64,000 bases of DNA from contig NZ_FTNF01000010.1 in NCBI RefSeq assembly GCF_900156065.1, positions 62,001 through 126,000 of the forward strand, given 5' to 3'. A program made the translations under genes and the position numbers. Of this stretch, positions 40,507 through 49,980 are shown piece after piece. Each line of letters opens with the position of its first letter. Position 1 is the stretch's first letter. Origin of the DNA: Micromonospora avicenniae. GTDB taxonomy: Bacteria > Actinomycetota > Actinomycetes > Mycobacteriales > Micromonosporaceae. The notes under the pieces were generated by a model. The model did no database searches and was not told where the DNA came from. It saw nothing but the letters and a program-made list of their open reading frames with translations.

Positions 40507-40887
40507 ATGACCACCGACGAGAGCCGAGGGTCGCTGCGGCGGATTCTGCACCGGCTCACCGCGAGCGAAGCCGAGATCGAGGCGCAGGAGCTGCAGCGGG
40601 AGAGCGCGGAGTGTGGCGGTGTGCCGGCTCTGGAGTGCTTCCGGGGCCAGGTGGTCTCGGTGAGCGGCCGGCTCCGCACCGTGGTCTACACGCCGCGCAC
40701 CAACCTGCCCACCCTCGAGGCGGACCTCTACGACGGCAGCGACGTGGTGACGCTTGTCTGGTTGGGGCGCCGGCACATCGCCGGCATCGAGCCGGGCCGG
40801 CACCTGACCGCCCGCGGCCGGATCGCCGTGCGGGACGAACGCAAGGTGATCTACAACCCGTACTACGAGCTGGACCTGCCGAAGTGA
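40507..40887 (+). CDS. OB-fold nucleic-acid-binding protein
   Basis: 126 residues. A helical N-terminus (RRILHRLTASEAEIEAQEL) is followed by an OB-fold: FRGQVVSVSGRLRTVVYTPRT, ADLYDGSDVVTLVWLGRRHIAGIEPGRHLTARGR and the C-terminal YNPYYEL. Similar to small OB-fold proteins near DUF3159 in actinobacteria; it probably binds single-stranded nucleic acid, unproven. ATG at 40507. Confidence 0.88.
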   Translation: MTTDESRGSLRRILHRLTASEAEIEAQELQRESAECGGVPALECFRGQVVSVSGRLRTVVYTPRTNLPTLEADLYDGSDVVTLVWLGRRHIAGIEPGRHLTARGRIAVRDERKVIYNPYYELDLPK

Positions 40888-40909
40888 CCGTGCGGATGGA
40901 CGGGAGCCG

Positions 40910-41593
40910 ATGACCACGGGACAGGACCGGGCCGCTCAGCCGGATGCCGGATCGCCGGACGAGGAGCGGCTACCCAGCATCGCCGAGCAGATGGCCGACC
41001 AACTCGGCGGCTGGCGGGGGCTGGTGGAATCCAGCATCCCCGTGGTGGTCTTCGTGATCGCCAACGTCATCGGCGAGCTGCGCCCCGCGGTGATCGCCTC
41101 GGTGGCGGTGGCGTTGTTGATCGCCGGCCTGCGGCTGGCCCAGCGCCGCCCGATCAGGCACGCCGTCAACGGGCTCTTCGGCATCGCCATCGGCGCGGCC
41201 ATCGCCTGGCGCACCGGTAACGAGCGGGACTTCTACCTCCCCGGCATCCTCTACGGCGTCGGCTACGGGCTCGTCCTGCTGCTCTCCGCCGCCATCCGCC
41301 AGCCGCTGGTGGGGTGGATCTGGTCGGTGCTCGTCGCCAAGGGGCGCTCCGAATGGCGCGACGACCCACGGCTGGTGCGTACGTTCACCGGGCTGACCGT
41401 GCTCTGGGGCGTGGTCTGGCTGGCGAAGGTCGGCGTGCAGGCCGGGCTCTACCTCGCCCACCAGGACACCGCGCTCGGTGTGGCCCGGCTGCTGCTGGGC
41501 TACCCGCCGTACGCCCTGCTGCTGCTCATCACCGTCTGGACCGTCCGGCGGGTGACCCGGGAGGCGACTCCCGAGCCGCTGCCCGGCAACTGA
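40910..41593 (+). CDS. DUF3159 membrane protein
   Basis: 227 residues. A soluble N-terminus (LPSIAEQMADQLGGWRGLVES) precedes about five to six helices, with LFGIAIGAAIAWRTGNERDFYLPGILYG and YPPYALLLLITVWTVRRVTRE. This is the DUF3159 pattern, of unknown function. ATG at 40910 has the ribosome binding site GGGAG and lies 22 nt after the OB-fold gene, so the two are cotranscribed. Confidence 0.9.
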   Translation: MTTGQDRAAQPDAGSPDEERLPSIAEQMADQLGGWRGLVESSIPVVVFVIANVIGELRPAVIASVAVALLIAGLRLAQRRPIRHAVNGLFGIAIGAAIAWRTGNERDFYLPGILYGVGYGLVLLLSAAIRQPLVGWIWSVLVAKGRSEWRDDPRLVRTFTGLTVLWGVVWLAKVGVQAGLYLAHQDTALGVARLLLGYPPYALLLLITVWTVRRVTREATPEPLPGN

Positions 41594-41605
41594 CCGCCCG
41601 CCGCC

Positions 41606-41631
41606 CGCGCCGCCCATTTCGAGGCGGCGCG
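41606..41631. terminator. Bidirectional terminator
   Basis: A 9-bp stem (41606-41614 with 41623-41631), 8-nt loop, between the convergent DUF3159 gene and the TrkA-type gene. Confidence 0.65.
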
Positions 41632-41642
41632 AGCGATCCGGG

Positions 41643-42332
41643 TCAGCTTCCCCCGCGGGTACGCTCCACGCTGCCCGGGCCGAGGATCACCGCGCGGACG
41701 TCGTCCTCCACCTCGGCCGTGCACACGAAGATCAGCTCGTCGCCGGCCTCGATCGGGTCGTCCGGGCTGGGCACCAGCACCCGCTTGCCGCGAAGGATCG
41801 CCACCAGCGCGGCGTCGCGGGGCAACGGCACCGCGTGGATCGGCTGGCCGACGTAGGGCGCGGCGGGCGGCAGGGTGATCTCCACGAGGTTCGCCTCGCC
41901 CTGCCGGAAGGTCATCAGCCGGACCAGGTCGCCGACGGTGACGGCCTCCTCGACCAGCGCGGCCATCACCCGCGGCTTGCTCACCGCCACGTCGACGCCC
42001 CACTGGTCGGTGAAGAGCCACTCGTTCTCGGCCCGGTTGACCCGGGCCACCACCCGGGGCACCGCGAACTCGGTCTTGGCCAGCAGAGACACCACCAGGT
42101 TGACCTTGTCGTCCCCGGTGGCGGCGACCACCACGTCGCAGCCGGCGATGTCCGCCTCCTCCAGACTGGTCAGCTCGCACGCGTCGGCGAGCACCCATTC
42201 GGCGGCGGGCACCCGGTCCGGCCGCAGCATCTTGGGCTGCCGTTCGATGAGCATCACCTGGTGGCCGTTCTCGATCAACTCCTGGGCGATCGAACGCCCC
42301 ACGTTGCCCGCGCCGGCGATGGCGACCCGCAT
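41643..42332 (-). CDS. TrkA-family potassium-uptake regulator (CeoC-like)
   Basis: 229 residues. RCK_N domain (1-125) with a Rossmann GAGNVGRSIAQELI, followed by RCK_C (about 145-225, LVEITLPPAAPYVGQPIHAVPLP). It binds NAD(H) or ATP and gates K+ channels or transporters. It starts at ATG 42332, 3 nt after the stop of the second TrkA gene, so the two form an operon. No TrkH/KtrB pore gene is in the window. Confidence 0.92.
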   Translation of the reverse strand: MRVAIAGAGNVGRSIAQELIENGHQVMLIERQPKMLRPDRVPAAEWVLADACELTSLEEADIAGCDVVVAATGDDKVNLVVSLLAKTEFAVPRVVARVNRAENEWLFTDQWGVDVAVSKPRVMAALVEEAVTVGDLVRLMTFRQGEANLVEITLPPAAPYVGQPIHAVPLPRDAALVAILRGKRVLVPSPDDPIEAGDELIFVCTAEVEDDVRAVILGPGSVERTRGGS

Positions 42333-42335
42333 GGC

Positions 42336-43001
42336 TCAGTGCCCCCCTTCCGGCGGCCTCGACGCCACCGACGTGACCGTCGCCACGATGTCGTCGGTGA
42401 CCAACATGAAGACCTGGTCGCCCTCCTGCACCACGGCGGACGTGGTGGGGAGCGTGCCGATGCCGAAGCGGATGAGGTACGCCACCCGCGCCCCGGTCTC
42501 CTCCTCCAGCGCGTGCACCGGCCGGCCGACCCAGTCCTTGTGGATCGGCACCTCGACGATCGAGACGGTGCTGGTGGGGTCGCGGAAGATCTCTACGTTT
42601 CCCTCCGGCACGAGGTGCCGCAACATCCGGTCGGCGGTCCACCGGACGGTGGCGACCGTGGGGATGCCGAGCCGCTCGTAGACCTGTGCCCGCCGCTGGT
42701 CGTAGATCCGCGCCGCGACCCGGCACACGCCGAAGGTCTCCCGCGCCAGCCGAGCGGAGATGATGTTGGAGTTGTCGCCGCTGGAGACCGCGGCGAAGGC
42801 GTCGGCCCGTTCGATGCCGGCCTGCCGCAGCACGTCTCCGTCGAAGCCGGCGCCGGTCACCGTCACTCCGGCGAAGTCCGGGCCGAGCCGGCGGAAGGCG
42901 TCCGCGTCGTGGTCGATCACCGCGACCGAGTGCCCTCGGGATTCCAGGCTGTGGGCGAGGGTCGAGCCGACCCGCCCACAACCCATGATCACGACATGCA
43001 C
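42336..43001 (-). CDS. TrkA-family potassium-uptake regulator (CeoB-like)
   Basis: 221 residues, RCK_N Rossmann domain (VIMGCGRVGSTLAHSLE) then RCK_C. It pairs with the adjacent gene (CeoB/CeoC arrangement in mycobacteria). GTG at 43001 has the ribosome binding site GGGAGGGAAGC. It is divergent from the KimA-like permease across 160 bp. The two RCK proteins may form a hetero-complex that regulates that permease or an unseen K+ channel. Confidence 0.92.
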   Translation of the reverse strand: MHVVIMGCGRVGSTLAHSLESRGHSVAVIDHDADAFRRLGPDFAGVTVTGAGFDGDVLRQAGIERADAFAAVSSGDNSNIISARLARETFGVCRVAARIYDQRRAQVYERLGIPTVATVRWTADRMLRHLVPEGNVEIFRDPTSTVSIVEVPIHKDWVGRPVHALEEETGARVAYLIRFGIGTLPTTSAVVQEGDQVFMLVTDDIVATVTSVASRPPEGGH

Positions 43002-43147
43002 GCTTCCCTCCCAAGCTGCGCGCCCGTCCGCACGGCGCCCGTCGAGTGCGAGCCTGCCATGTCCCGGTCGGGAACGGGGACCGACGGTACCGCGCCCGCA
43101 CGCACCATCGCCGATCGCCCACCCCCGCAGCCTCGCCGGAGTGGACG

Positions 43148-43153
43148 TACCCT
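43148..43153 (+). promoter_or_regulatory. -10 box of leaderless permease transcript
   Basis: TACCCT ends 8 nt before the GTG at 43162. Confidence 0.4.
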
Positions 43154-43161
43154 TGGCGTTC

Positions 43162-45231
43162 GTGGCCAGTCCCACCTCGCTGCTGAAGCGGCTGCTCCTC
43201 GGTCGACCGTTCCGGTCCGACCGACTGCAGCACACCCTCCTGCCGAAGCGCATCGCGCTGCCCGTCTTCGCGTCCGACGCGCTGTCCAGCGTCGCGTACG
43301 CGCCGGACGAGATCCTGCTGACGCTGTCGATCGCGGGCGCGTCGGCCTACTTCTTCTCGCCGTGGATCGCGCTCGCGGTGGTCGTCGTGATGCTGACCGT
43401 GGTGGCCAGCTACCGGCAGAACGTCCACGCCTACCCGTCCGGCGGCGGGGACTACGAGGTGGCCACGGTCAACCTCGGGCCGAAGTTCGGCCTCGGGGTG
43501 GCCAGCGCGCTGCTGGTCGACTACGTGCTGACGGTGGCCGTGTCGGTCTCCTCCGGGGTGGCGAACCTGGGCTCGGTGGTGCCCTTCGTGGCCACCCACA
43601 AGGTCATGATCGCGGTGACCGCGGTGGTGCTGCTGAGCGCCGTCAACCTGCGCGGGCTGCGTGAGTCGGGCACCGCGTTCGCCGTCCCCACCTACGGGTT
43701 CGTGATCGTGATCGGCGGGATGCTGCTCACCGGCCTCGTCCGGGTCTTCGTGCTCGGCGACGAGCTGCGCGCCCCCAGCGCCGATCTGGTCATCCAGGCC
43801 GAGCACAGCGTGACGGGGTTCGCCCTGATCTTCCTGCTGCTGCGGACGTTCAGTTCGGGCGCTGCGGCACTCACCGGCGTCGAGGCGATCTCCAACGGCG
43901 TACCCGCGTTCAAGCCGCCGAAGAGCCGTAACGCCGCCACCACCCTGCTGCTGCTCGGTGGGATCGCCGTGAGCATGCTGGTCGGGATCATCTGGCTGGC
44001 CCGGCTGACCCGCCTCCAGTTCGTCGAGGACCCGGCGACGCAGATCGTCGCCGGCCCCGAGGGGTACGTGCAGAAGACGGTCACCACCCAGCTCGGCGAG
44101 GCCGTCTTCGGCTCCGGGTCGATCCTGCTCTACGTGGTGGCCGGGGTGACCGCCCTGATCCTGTTCCTGGCCGCGAACACCGCGTTCAACGGCTTCCCGG
44201 TGCTCGGCTCGATCCTCGCGCAGGACCGGTTCCTGCCCCGGCAGTTCCACACCCGGGGCGACCGGCTGGCCTTCTCCAACGGCATCCTCTTCCTCGCGGC
44301 CTTCGCCATCGTGCTGATCGTCGGCTTCCAGGCCGAGGTGACCCGGCTCATCCAGCTCTACATCGTCGGGGTCTTCGTCTCGTTCACCGTCTCCCAGGCG
44401 GGCATGATCCGGCACTGGAACCGGCACCTGCGGACCGAACGGGACCCGGAGGCGCGCCGCCGGATGCATCGCTCCCGGGCCATCAACGCCTTCGGCATGG
44501 GGCTCACCGGGACCGTCCTGGTGATCGTGCTGCTCACCAAGTTCCTGCTCGGCGCCTGGATCGCGATCGCCGCGATGGCGGTGATCTACGGGCTCATGCT
44601 GGCCATCCGGCGGCACTACGACCGGATCTCGGAGGAGCTCACCCCGCCGGACGAGGGACGCGCCGTGCTGCCGGCGCGGAACCACGCCATCGTCCTGGTC
44701 AGCAAGCTGCACCAGCCGACGCTGCGGGCCATCGCGTACGCCCGGGCCACCCGGCCGGACACGCTCACCGCGGTGACGGTGAACGTGGACGAGAAGGACA
44801 CCCGGGACCTCCAGGAGGAGTGGGAGCGGCGGGAGCTGCCCGTGCCGCTGACGGTTGTCGACTCGCCGTACCGGGAGATCACCCGGCCGATCCTCGACTT
44901 CGTCGCCAACACCCGCCGGGAGTCGCCCCGCGACGTCGTCACGGTCTTCATTCCGGAGTACGTCGTCGGACACTGGTGGGAGAACCTGCTGCACAACCAG
45001 AGCGCGCTGCGGCTCAAGACCCGGCTGCTGTTCGAGCCGGGCGTGATGGTGACCAGCGTGCCCTGGCAGCTCGCCTCGACCGCGAACAAGAACCTGACCC
45101 GGCTGGACGCCACCCTGGCCCGCGGCCCCGCCCGCGGGCCTCGCGTCGTGCCGCGCAGCGCCGTGCCGTCGAGCGTCCCGCCGATGGTCTCCGTGCCGCC
45201 CGGCGAGTCGGGTGGTGGTGACCGTGACTGA
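43162..45231 (+). CDS. APC permease, KimA-like potassium importer candidate
   Basis: 689 residues. About 12 helices (residues 35-500) and a soluble C-terminal domain (about 520-689, USP-like, with HAIVLVSKLHQPTLRAIAYARA). The start LLGRPFRSDRLQHTLLPKRIALPVFASDALSSVAY closely parallels KimA/YdaO (LIGKPLKS...L..L.ALA..SSDALSSVAY), the c-di-AMP-regulated K+ importer. Amino-acid transport is the alternative. GTG at 43162 follows a TACCCT box at 8 nt; 43141 is an alternative start. The divergent TrkA pair supports a potassium role. Confidence 0.9.
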   Translation: MASPTSLLKRLLLGRPFRSDRLQHTLLPKRIALPVFASDALSSVAYAPDEILLTLSIAGASAYFFSPWIALAVVVVMLTVVASYRQNVHAYPSGGGDYEVATVNLGPKFGLGVASALLVDYVLTVAVSVSSGVANLGSVVPFVATHKVMIAVTAVVLLSAVNLRGLRESGTAFAVPTYGFVIVIGGMLLTGLVRVFVLGDELRAPSADLVIQAEHSVTGFALIFLLLRTFSSGAAALTGVEAISNGVPAFKPPKSRNAATTLLLLGGIAVSMLVGIIWLARLTRLQFVEDPATQIVAGPEGYVQKTVTTQLGEAVFGSGSILLYVVAGVTALILFLAANTAFNGFPVLGSILAQDRFLPRQFHTRGDRLAFSNGILFLAAFAIVLIVGFQAEVTRLIQLYIVGVFVSFTVSQAGMIRHWNRHLRTERDPEARRRMHRSRAINAFGMGLTGTVLVIVLLTKFLLGAWIAIAAMAVIYGLMLAIRRHYDRISEELTPPDEGRAVLPARNHAIVLVSKLHQPTLRAIAYARATRPDTLTAVTVNVDEKDTRDLQEEWERRELPVPLTVVDSPYREITRPILDFVANTRRESPRDVVTVFIPEYVVGHWWENLLHNQSALRLKTRLLFEPGVMVTSVPWQLASTANKNLTRLDATLARGPARGPRVVPRSAVPSSVPPMVSVPPGESGGGDRD

Positions 45232-46459
45232 ACGTGGTCTGGCCGAGGCGGAGCGGGTCGAGTTGACCGTCGGGGCGGTCGCCCCGGGCGGGCACTGCGT
45301 GGCCCGGGTCGACGGGCAGGTGGTCTTCGTCCGGCACGCGCTGCCCGGGGAACGGGTCGTCGCCGAGGTGACCGAGGTGCACCGGGGGTTCGTCCGGGCC
45401 GACGCGGTGACGGTGCTGGACGCCTCACCGGACCGGGTCGAGCCGCCCTGCCCGTACGCCCGGCCGGGCCGGTGTGGCGGTTGTGACCTGCAGCACGTCG
45501 CACCCGCCGCGCAGCTCGAGTGGAAGGCCGCCGTGGTGCGGGAGCAGCTGAGCCGACTGGGCGGGCTCACGGACGCCGAACTCGACGGCCTCGGCGTCCG
45601 GATCGAGGCGCTGCCCGGCGGGCGGTTGGGTTGGCGCTCCCGGGTCCGGTACGCGGTGGACGCCGGCGACCGGGCCGGGCTGCTCAAGCACCGCTCGCAC
45701 GAGGTGGTGCCGATCGACCGTTGCCTGATCGCCCATCCGGCGATCCAGAGCCTGCCGGTGCTGGCCGCGAGCGGAACCCGCTGGCCGGACGCCGACGCGG
45801 TGGAGACGGTCGCCTCCACCGGCGGCGACGTGGCGGTCGTGACAGTGGTCGACGGCGTCGCCAGCACCGCCGAGGGACCGGCCACGGTCCGCGAGGTGGC
45901 CGCCGGCCGGGAGTGGACGCTCCCGACGACCGCCTTCTGGCAGGTGCACCCGGCGGCCGCCGACACCCTGGTCGGTGCGGTGCTGGAGCTGGTGGACCCG
46001 CAGCCCGGGGAGATCGCCTGGGACCTGTACGGCGGCGCGGGACTCTTCGCCGCCGCGCTGGCCGGCGTGGTCGGCGACACCGGCCGGGTCACCCTCGTCG
46101 AGGCCGCCGAGCAGGGTGTCGCCGCGGCCCGGGAGAACCTGCGCGACCTGCCGCGCGTCGAGGTGGTCGCCGCCCGGGTGGAGACGGCGCTGGCCCGCCG
46201 CCGGATCACCGGTCCGGTCGACGTGGTGGTGCTCGACCCGCCCCGTACCGGCGCCGGCTCCCGGGTGGTACGCGAACTGGTCGCCGCCGGGCCCCGCGCG
46301 ATCGGCTACGTGGCCTGCGATCCGGCCGCCTTCGCCCGGGACGTACGCACGTTCGCCGAGGCGGGCTGGCGGCTCGCCGCGGTACGTGGATTCGACCTGT
46401 TCCCGATGACCCAGCACGTCGAGCTGGTCGGGCTGCTGCTGCCGCCGTCGGCTCGCTGA
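45224..46459 (+). CDS. TrmA/RumA-like 23S or tRNA (uracil-5) methyltransferase
   Basis: About 411 residues. TRAM domain at the N-terminus (VAPGGHCVARVDGQVVFVRHALPGERV), a Cys cluster for an Fe-S centre (PCPYARPGRCGGCDLQH), a SAM-methyltransferase core (DLYGGAGLFAAALA, VLDPPRTGAG) and the catalytic Cys in YVACDPAAFARD. It methylates C5 of a uridine in 23S rRNA or tRNA. It overlaps the permease 3' end by 8 nt from the GTG at 45224; GTG codons at 45212-45218 are alternatives. A hairpin follows. Confidence 0.93.
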   Translation: MTERGLAEAERVELTVGAVAPGGHCVARVDGQVVFVRHALPGERVVAEVTEVHRGFVRADAVTVLDASPDRVEPPCPYARPGRCGGCDLQHVAPAAQLEWKAAVVREQLSRLGGLTDAELDGLGVRIEALPGGRLGWRSRVRYAVDAGDRAGLLKHRSHEVVPIDRCLIAHPAIQSLPVLAASGTRWPDADAVETVASTGGDVAVVTVVDGVASTAEGPATVREVAAGREWTLPTTAFWQVHPAAADTLVGAVLELVDPQPGEIAWDLYGGAGLFAAALAGVVGDTGRVTLVEAAEQGVAAARENLRDLPRVEVVAARVETALARRRITGPVDVVVLDPPRTGAGSRVVRELVAAGPRAIGYVACDPAAFARDVRTFAEAGWRLAAVRGFDLFPMTQHVELVGLLLPPSAR

Positions 46460-46469
46460 CCACGAGGTC

Positions 46470-46498
46470 GGCGGGGGAGCGATCACCGGTTCCCCGCC
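46470..46498 (+). terminator. Terminator candidate after the methyltransferase
   Basis: A 7-bp GC stem (46470-46476 with 46492-46498) with a 15-nt loop. Confidence 0.45.
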
Positions 46499-46543
46499 AA
46501 CCTCATGATCAACCGGTGGCTGCCCCCTGGGGGCCGGAGGGGC

Positions 46544-46549
46544 TAGCCT
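46544..46549 (+). promoter_or_regulatory. -10 box of leaderless anmK transcript
   Basis: TAGCCT ends 6 nt before the ATG at 46556. Confidence 0.45.
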
Positions 46550-46555
46550 CCGCAC

Positions 46556-47899
46556 ATGAAGATCGTCGGGCTGATGTCGGGAACCTCGTACGACGGGGTG
46601 GACGTGGCGGCGGCGGAGTTCACCGTCGACGGGGAGACGCTCCGGCTGCGGCCGCTCGGGCACCGCGGGGTCGACTACGACGACGAGCTGCGCGCCCTGA
46701 TCGGCGCGCTGCTACCGCCGGCCGGCACCACGATCGAGGCGGTCTGCCGGCTGGACAACCTGCTCGGCGACGTCTTCGCCGAGGCGGCGGCGGTCGGGCT
46801 GGAACTCGCCGGTGGTCGCGCCGACCTGGTGGTCTCGCCGGGGCAGACCGTCTTCCACTGGGTGCAGGACGGGGTGGCCCGGGGCACCCTGCAACTCGGT
46901 GCGGTGGCGCGGGTCGCCGCTCGGGTGGGCGTACCGGTGCTCAGTGATCTGCGCTCGGCGGACATCGCGGCCGGCGGGCAGGGCGCGCCGCTGGTGCCGG
47001 CCTTCGACGCCCTGCTCCTGGCCCCGGACGCCGAGCCGCCGGCGACGGGGGTGGCCGGGGCCGCCGGGCCGGGTGCCGGGAGCGGCCGGGCGGGGGCGCC
47101 GCGGGCGGCGCTGAACCTCGGCGGGATCGCCAACCTCACGGTCGTCGCCGATGGCGCACCGGTGCTCGGGTACGACGTCGGGCCGGCCAACGCGCTGCTC
47201 GACGCCGCGGCCCGCCGCTTCCTCGGCCGGCCCTGCGACCTCGACGGTGCCCGGGCGGCGGCCGGTCGGGTGCACCCGGGCCTGCTCGATCGGCTCCTCG
47301 CCGAGCCGTACTACGCGGCGCCCGCGCCGAAGTCGACGGGCAAGGAGCTGTTCCACGCCGGCTACCTGGAGGAGCACCTCTCGGCCCTCGGTGAGCCGCT
47401 CGCGGCCGACGACGTACTGGCCACGCTGACCGAGTTGACGGCCCGGGTGGTGGCCGCCGAGTGCGACCGGCACGGGGTGACCGAGGTCATCGCCTCGGGC
47501 GGCGGGGTGCGCAACCGGACGCTGCGTGCCCGGCTCACCGAGCTGGGGACGGGGCGCTGGCGGGTGCGTACGACCGACGAGCTGGGCGTGCCGGCGCAGG
47601 CCAAGGAGGCGTACGCCTTCGCCCTGCTGGGTTGGCTCTCCTGGCATGGTCTGCCCGGTTCGATCCGATCGGTGACCGGCGCGTCCCGGGCCGCCGTCCT
47701 CGGCTCCTGGACCCCCTCCGGGCCCGGGCCGCCGTCCTCGGCTCCTGGACCCCCTCCGGGCCCGGGCCGCGCGCCACTGCCGCGGTCCCGCCTCGACGGC
47801 TGCGGATCCGCGCCTGACCTGCTGCGCCGGCGGCGTTCCGCCGCCGCGCCGGGCGCGATGGTCGTCGGGCCCGGCTGCGAAGTGACGGATGGCCGATAG
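46556..47899 (+). CDS. anmK: Anhydro-N-acetylmuramic acid kinase, shifted C-terminus
   Basis: 447 residues as read. Converts anhydro-MurNAc from cell-wall turnover to MurNAc 6-phosphate. Motifs: SGTSYDGVD (family usually SGTSMDGID), [49 protein letters not shown] and [12 protein letters not shown]. An Ala/Gly-rich insert lies near 163-180. At the 3' end a 38-bp tandem duplication (47685-47769) shifts the frame: without it the protein would end with PPRRLRIRA at 47815-47817; with it, a 40-residue Pro/Gly/Arg tail runs to 47899. Translation is probably leaderless. The core enzyme looks intact. Confidence 0.95.
   Translation: MKIVGLMSGTSYDGVDVAAAEFTVDGETLRLRPLGHRGVDYDDELRALIGALLPPAGTTIEAVCRLDNLLGDVFAEAAAVGLELAGGRADLVVSPGQTVFHWVQDGVARGTLQLGAVARVAARVGVPVLSDLRSADIAAGGQGAPLVPAFDALLLAPDAEPPATGVAGAAGPGAGSGRAGAPRAALNLGGIANLTVVADGAPVLGYDVGPANALLDAAARRFLGRPCDLDGARAAAGRVHPGLLDRLLAEPYYAAPAPKSTGKELFHAGYLEEHLSALGEPLAADDVLATLTELTARVVAAECDRHGVTEVIASGGGVRNRTLRARLTELGTGRWRVRTTDELGVPAQAKEAYAFALLGWLSWHGLPGSIRSVTGASRAAVLGSWTPSGPGPPSSAPGPPPGPGRAPLPRSRLDGCGSAPDLLRRRRSAAAPGAMVVGPGCEVTDGR
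47685..47769 (+). repeat. 38-bp tandem duplication in anmK
   Basis: Unit 47685-47722 is repeated exactly at 47723-47760, with the first 9 bases again at 47761-47769. The period of 38 is not a multiple of 3, so the second copy moves anmK to another frame. Confidence 0.95.
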
Positions 47900-47902
47900 A
47901 CT
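47897..47902 (+). promoter_or_regulatory. -10 box of leaderless dxs transcript
   Basis: TAGACT ends 8 nt before the ATG at 47911. Its first three bases are also the stop codon of the shifted anmK frame. Confidence 0.5.
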
Positions 47903-47910
47903 CTGCGGTC

Positions 47911-49866
47911 ATGAGTGTTGAACAGGACACGGTCAACCACAGCCAACTGCTGGCGAAGGTGCGGGGTCCGCGGGACGTCAAGGGGATGTCCGCCGAGCAG
48001 TTGGAGATCCTCGCCGCCGAGATCCGTGACTTCCTCGTCGCGAAGGTGTCCCGCACCGGTGGGCACATCGGGCCCAACCTCGGTGTGGTCGAGCTGACCC
48101 TCGCCCTGCACCGGGTCTTCGACTCTCCCCGGGACCGGCTCCTGTTCGACACCGGCCACCAGGCGTACGTGCACAAGATCATCACCGGTCGGCAGGCCGG
48201 GTTCGACAAGCTGCGCCAGCGCGGCGGTCTCTCCGGCTACCCGAACCAGGCGGAGAGCGAGCACGACCTGATCGAGAACTCGCACGCCTCCACCGCCCTG
48301 TCGTACGCCGACGGCCTGGCCAAGGCGTACGCGCTGCGCGGCGAGTCGCGCTCGGTGGTCGCCATGGTCGGCGACGGGGCGCTCACCGGCGGCATGTGCT
48401 GGGAGGCGCTGAACAACATCGCCACCGCCGGAAATCCGCTGGTCATCGTCGTCAACGACAACGGCCGGTCGTACTCGCCGACCATCGGTGGTCTCGCCGA
48501 CCACCTCTCCTCGCTGCGCCTCAATCCCGGCTACGAGAAGGTCCTCGACACGGTCAAGGACGCCCTCGGCTCGACCCCGCTGGTCGGCAGGCCGATGTAC
48601 GAGGTGCTGCACGCGGTCAAGAAGGGCATCAAGGACGCCGTCGCCCCGCAGGCGATGTTCGAGGACCTCGGCATCAAGTACGTCGGCCCGGTCGACGGGC
48701 ACGACATCGCCGCGGTGGAGTCCGCGCTGCGGGCGGCGAAGCAGTTCGGCGGCCCGGTCATCGTGCACGCGGTGACCCGGAAGGGCTACGGCTACCGCCC
48801 GGCCGAGGAGGACGAGGCGGACTGCCTGCACGGCCCGGGTGGTGCCTTCGACGTGGAGACCGGCCAGCTCGTCGCCGCGCCGTCGGTGAAGTGGACCCAT
48901 GTCTTCGCCGACGAGCTGGTCGCGATCGCCGACGAGCGTCCCGATGTGGTCGGTATCACCGCCGCCATGGCCGAGCCGACGGGCATCGCCAAGCTGGCCC
49001 GCAAGTACCCGGAGCGGGTGTACGACGTCGGCATCGCCGAGCAGCACGCCGCCACCTCCGCGGCGGGCCTCGCGCTGGGCGGTCTGCACCCGATCGTGGC
49101 GGTCTACGCGACCTTCCTCAACCGGGCCTTCGACCAGGTGCTGCTCGACGTGGCGATGCACAAGCTCCCGGTGACCTTCGTGCTCGACCGCGCCGGCATC
49201 ACCGGCCCGGACGGGCCGAGCCACTACGGCATCTGGGACATGTCGGTGTTCGGCGTCGTGCCGGGCCTGCGCATCGCCGCGCCCCGCGACGCCGCCACCC
49301 TGCGCGAGGAGCTGCGCGAGGCGGTCGGGGTCGACGACGGCCCGACCGTGCTCCGCTTCCCGACCGGCTCCGTGGCCGGTGACCTGCCCGCCGTACGCCG
49401 GGTCGGCACCGTCGACGTGCTGACCGAGTCGGCGCGTACCGACGTGCTGCTGGTCGCCGTGGGTGCGTTCGGGCACCTCGGCATGGAGGTCGCCGCCCGG
49501 GTCGCCGAGCAGGGCTACGGCGTCACAGTGGTCGACCCCCGCTGGGTCCGCCCGGTCCCGGCCGAGCTGGTCGAGCTGGCCGCCGGGCACCGGCTCGTGG
49601 TCACCGTCGAGGACGGGGTGCGGGTCGGTGGAGTCGGTGACGCGCTGGCCCAGGCGATGCGGGACGCGGACGTCCGGGTGCCGCTGCGCGACCTCGGTGT
49701 GCCGGCGGACTGGCACCCCCACGGCACCCGGGCGCAGATCCTCGCCGACCTGCGGCTCACCGCGCAGGACGTGGCCCGGGACGTCACCGGCTGGATCTCG
49801 GGGCTCGATGGCGCGTCGGTCGATGCGGTGCGGGTCGGCGCCGACGACACGGCCGCGCAGAACTGA
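47911..49866 (+). CDS. dxs: 1-deoxy-D-xylulose-5-phosphate synthase
   Basis: 651 residues, full length. First enzyme of the MEP isoprenoid pathway: pyruvate plus glyceraldehyde 3-phosphate gives DXP, with thiamine diphosphate. N-terminal TPP domain with [16 protein letters not shown] and [16 protein letters not shown]...NDN; transketolase Pyr domain with [17 protein letters not shown]-terminal domain. It has no ribosome binding site; a TAGACT box lies 8 nt before ATG. A 17-bp terminator follows directly. Confidence 0.97.
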   Translation: MSVEQDTVNHSQLLAKVRGPRDVKGMSAEQLEILAAEIRDFLVAKVSRTGGHIGPNLGVVELTLALHRVFDSPRDRLLFDTGHQAYVHKIITGRQAGFDKLRQRGGLSGYPNQAESEHDLIENSHASTALSYADGLAKAYALRGESRSVVAMVGDGALTGGMCWEALNNIATAGNPLVIVVNDNGRSYSPTIGGLADHLSSLRLNPGYEKVLDTVKDALGSTPLVGRPMYEVLHAVKKGIKDAVAPQAMFEDLGIKYVGPVDGHDIAAVESALRAAKQFGGPVIVHAVTRKGYGYRPAEEDEADCLHGPGGAFDVETGQLVAAPSVKWTHVFADELVAIADERPDVVGITAAMAEPTGIAKLARKYPERVYDVGIAEQHAATSAAGLALGGLHPIVAVYATFLNRAFDQVLLDVAMHKLPVTFVLDRAGITGPDGPSHYGIWDMSVFGVVPGLRIAAPRDAATLREELREAVGVDDGPTVLRFPTGSVAGDLPAVRRVGTVDVLTESARTDVLLVAVGAFGHLGMEVAARVAEQGYGVTVVDPRWVRPVPAELVELAAGHRLVVTVEDGVRVGGVGDALAQAMRDADVRVPLRDLGVPADWHPHGTRAQILADLRLTAQDVARDVTGWISGLDGASVDAVRVGADDTAAQN

Positions 49867-49872
49867 CGACGA

Positions 49873-49910
49873 CGACGGCGGGGCGTCCCGGACGGGACGC
49901 CCCGCCGTCG
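49873..49910. terminator. Bidirectional terminator after dxs
   Basis: A perfect 17-bp stem (49873-49889 with 49894-49910) closed by a 4-nt loop, 7 nt after the dxs stop and 70 nt before the convergent lipoprotein gene. Confidence 0.8.
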
Positions 49911-49980
49911 CGTTGCAGCGCGGATGTCCGGTGGTCGATGCGGCGCGGCCGATGTGCGCCACGGGCCGGGGCAGAACCGG

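Noticed and set aside
41500..46209. Open minus-strand frame of over 1500 codons
   Set aside because: Antisense to the permease, TrkA and methyltransferase genes, which have clear family motifs. Composition is Arg/Ala/Pro shadow type.
47362..49962. Open minus-strand frame of 866 codons opposite dxs
   Set aside because: dxs is unambiguous; the antisense frame has no recognisable domain and follows from third-base GC bias.
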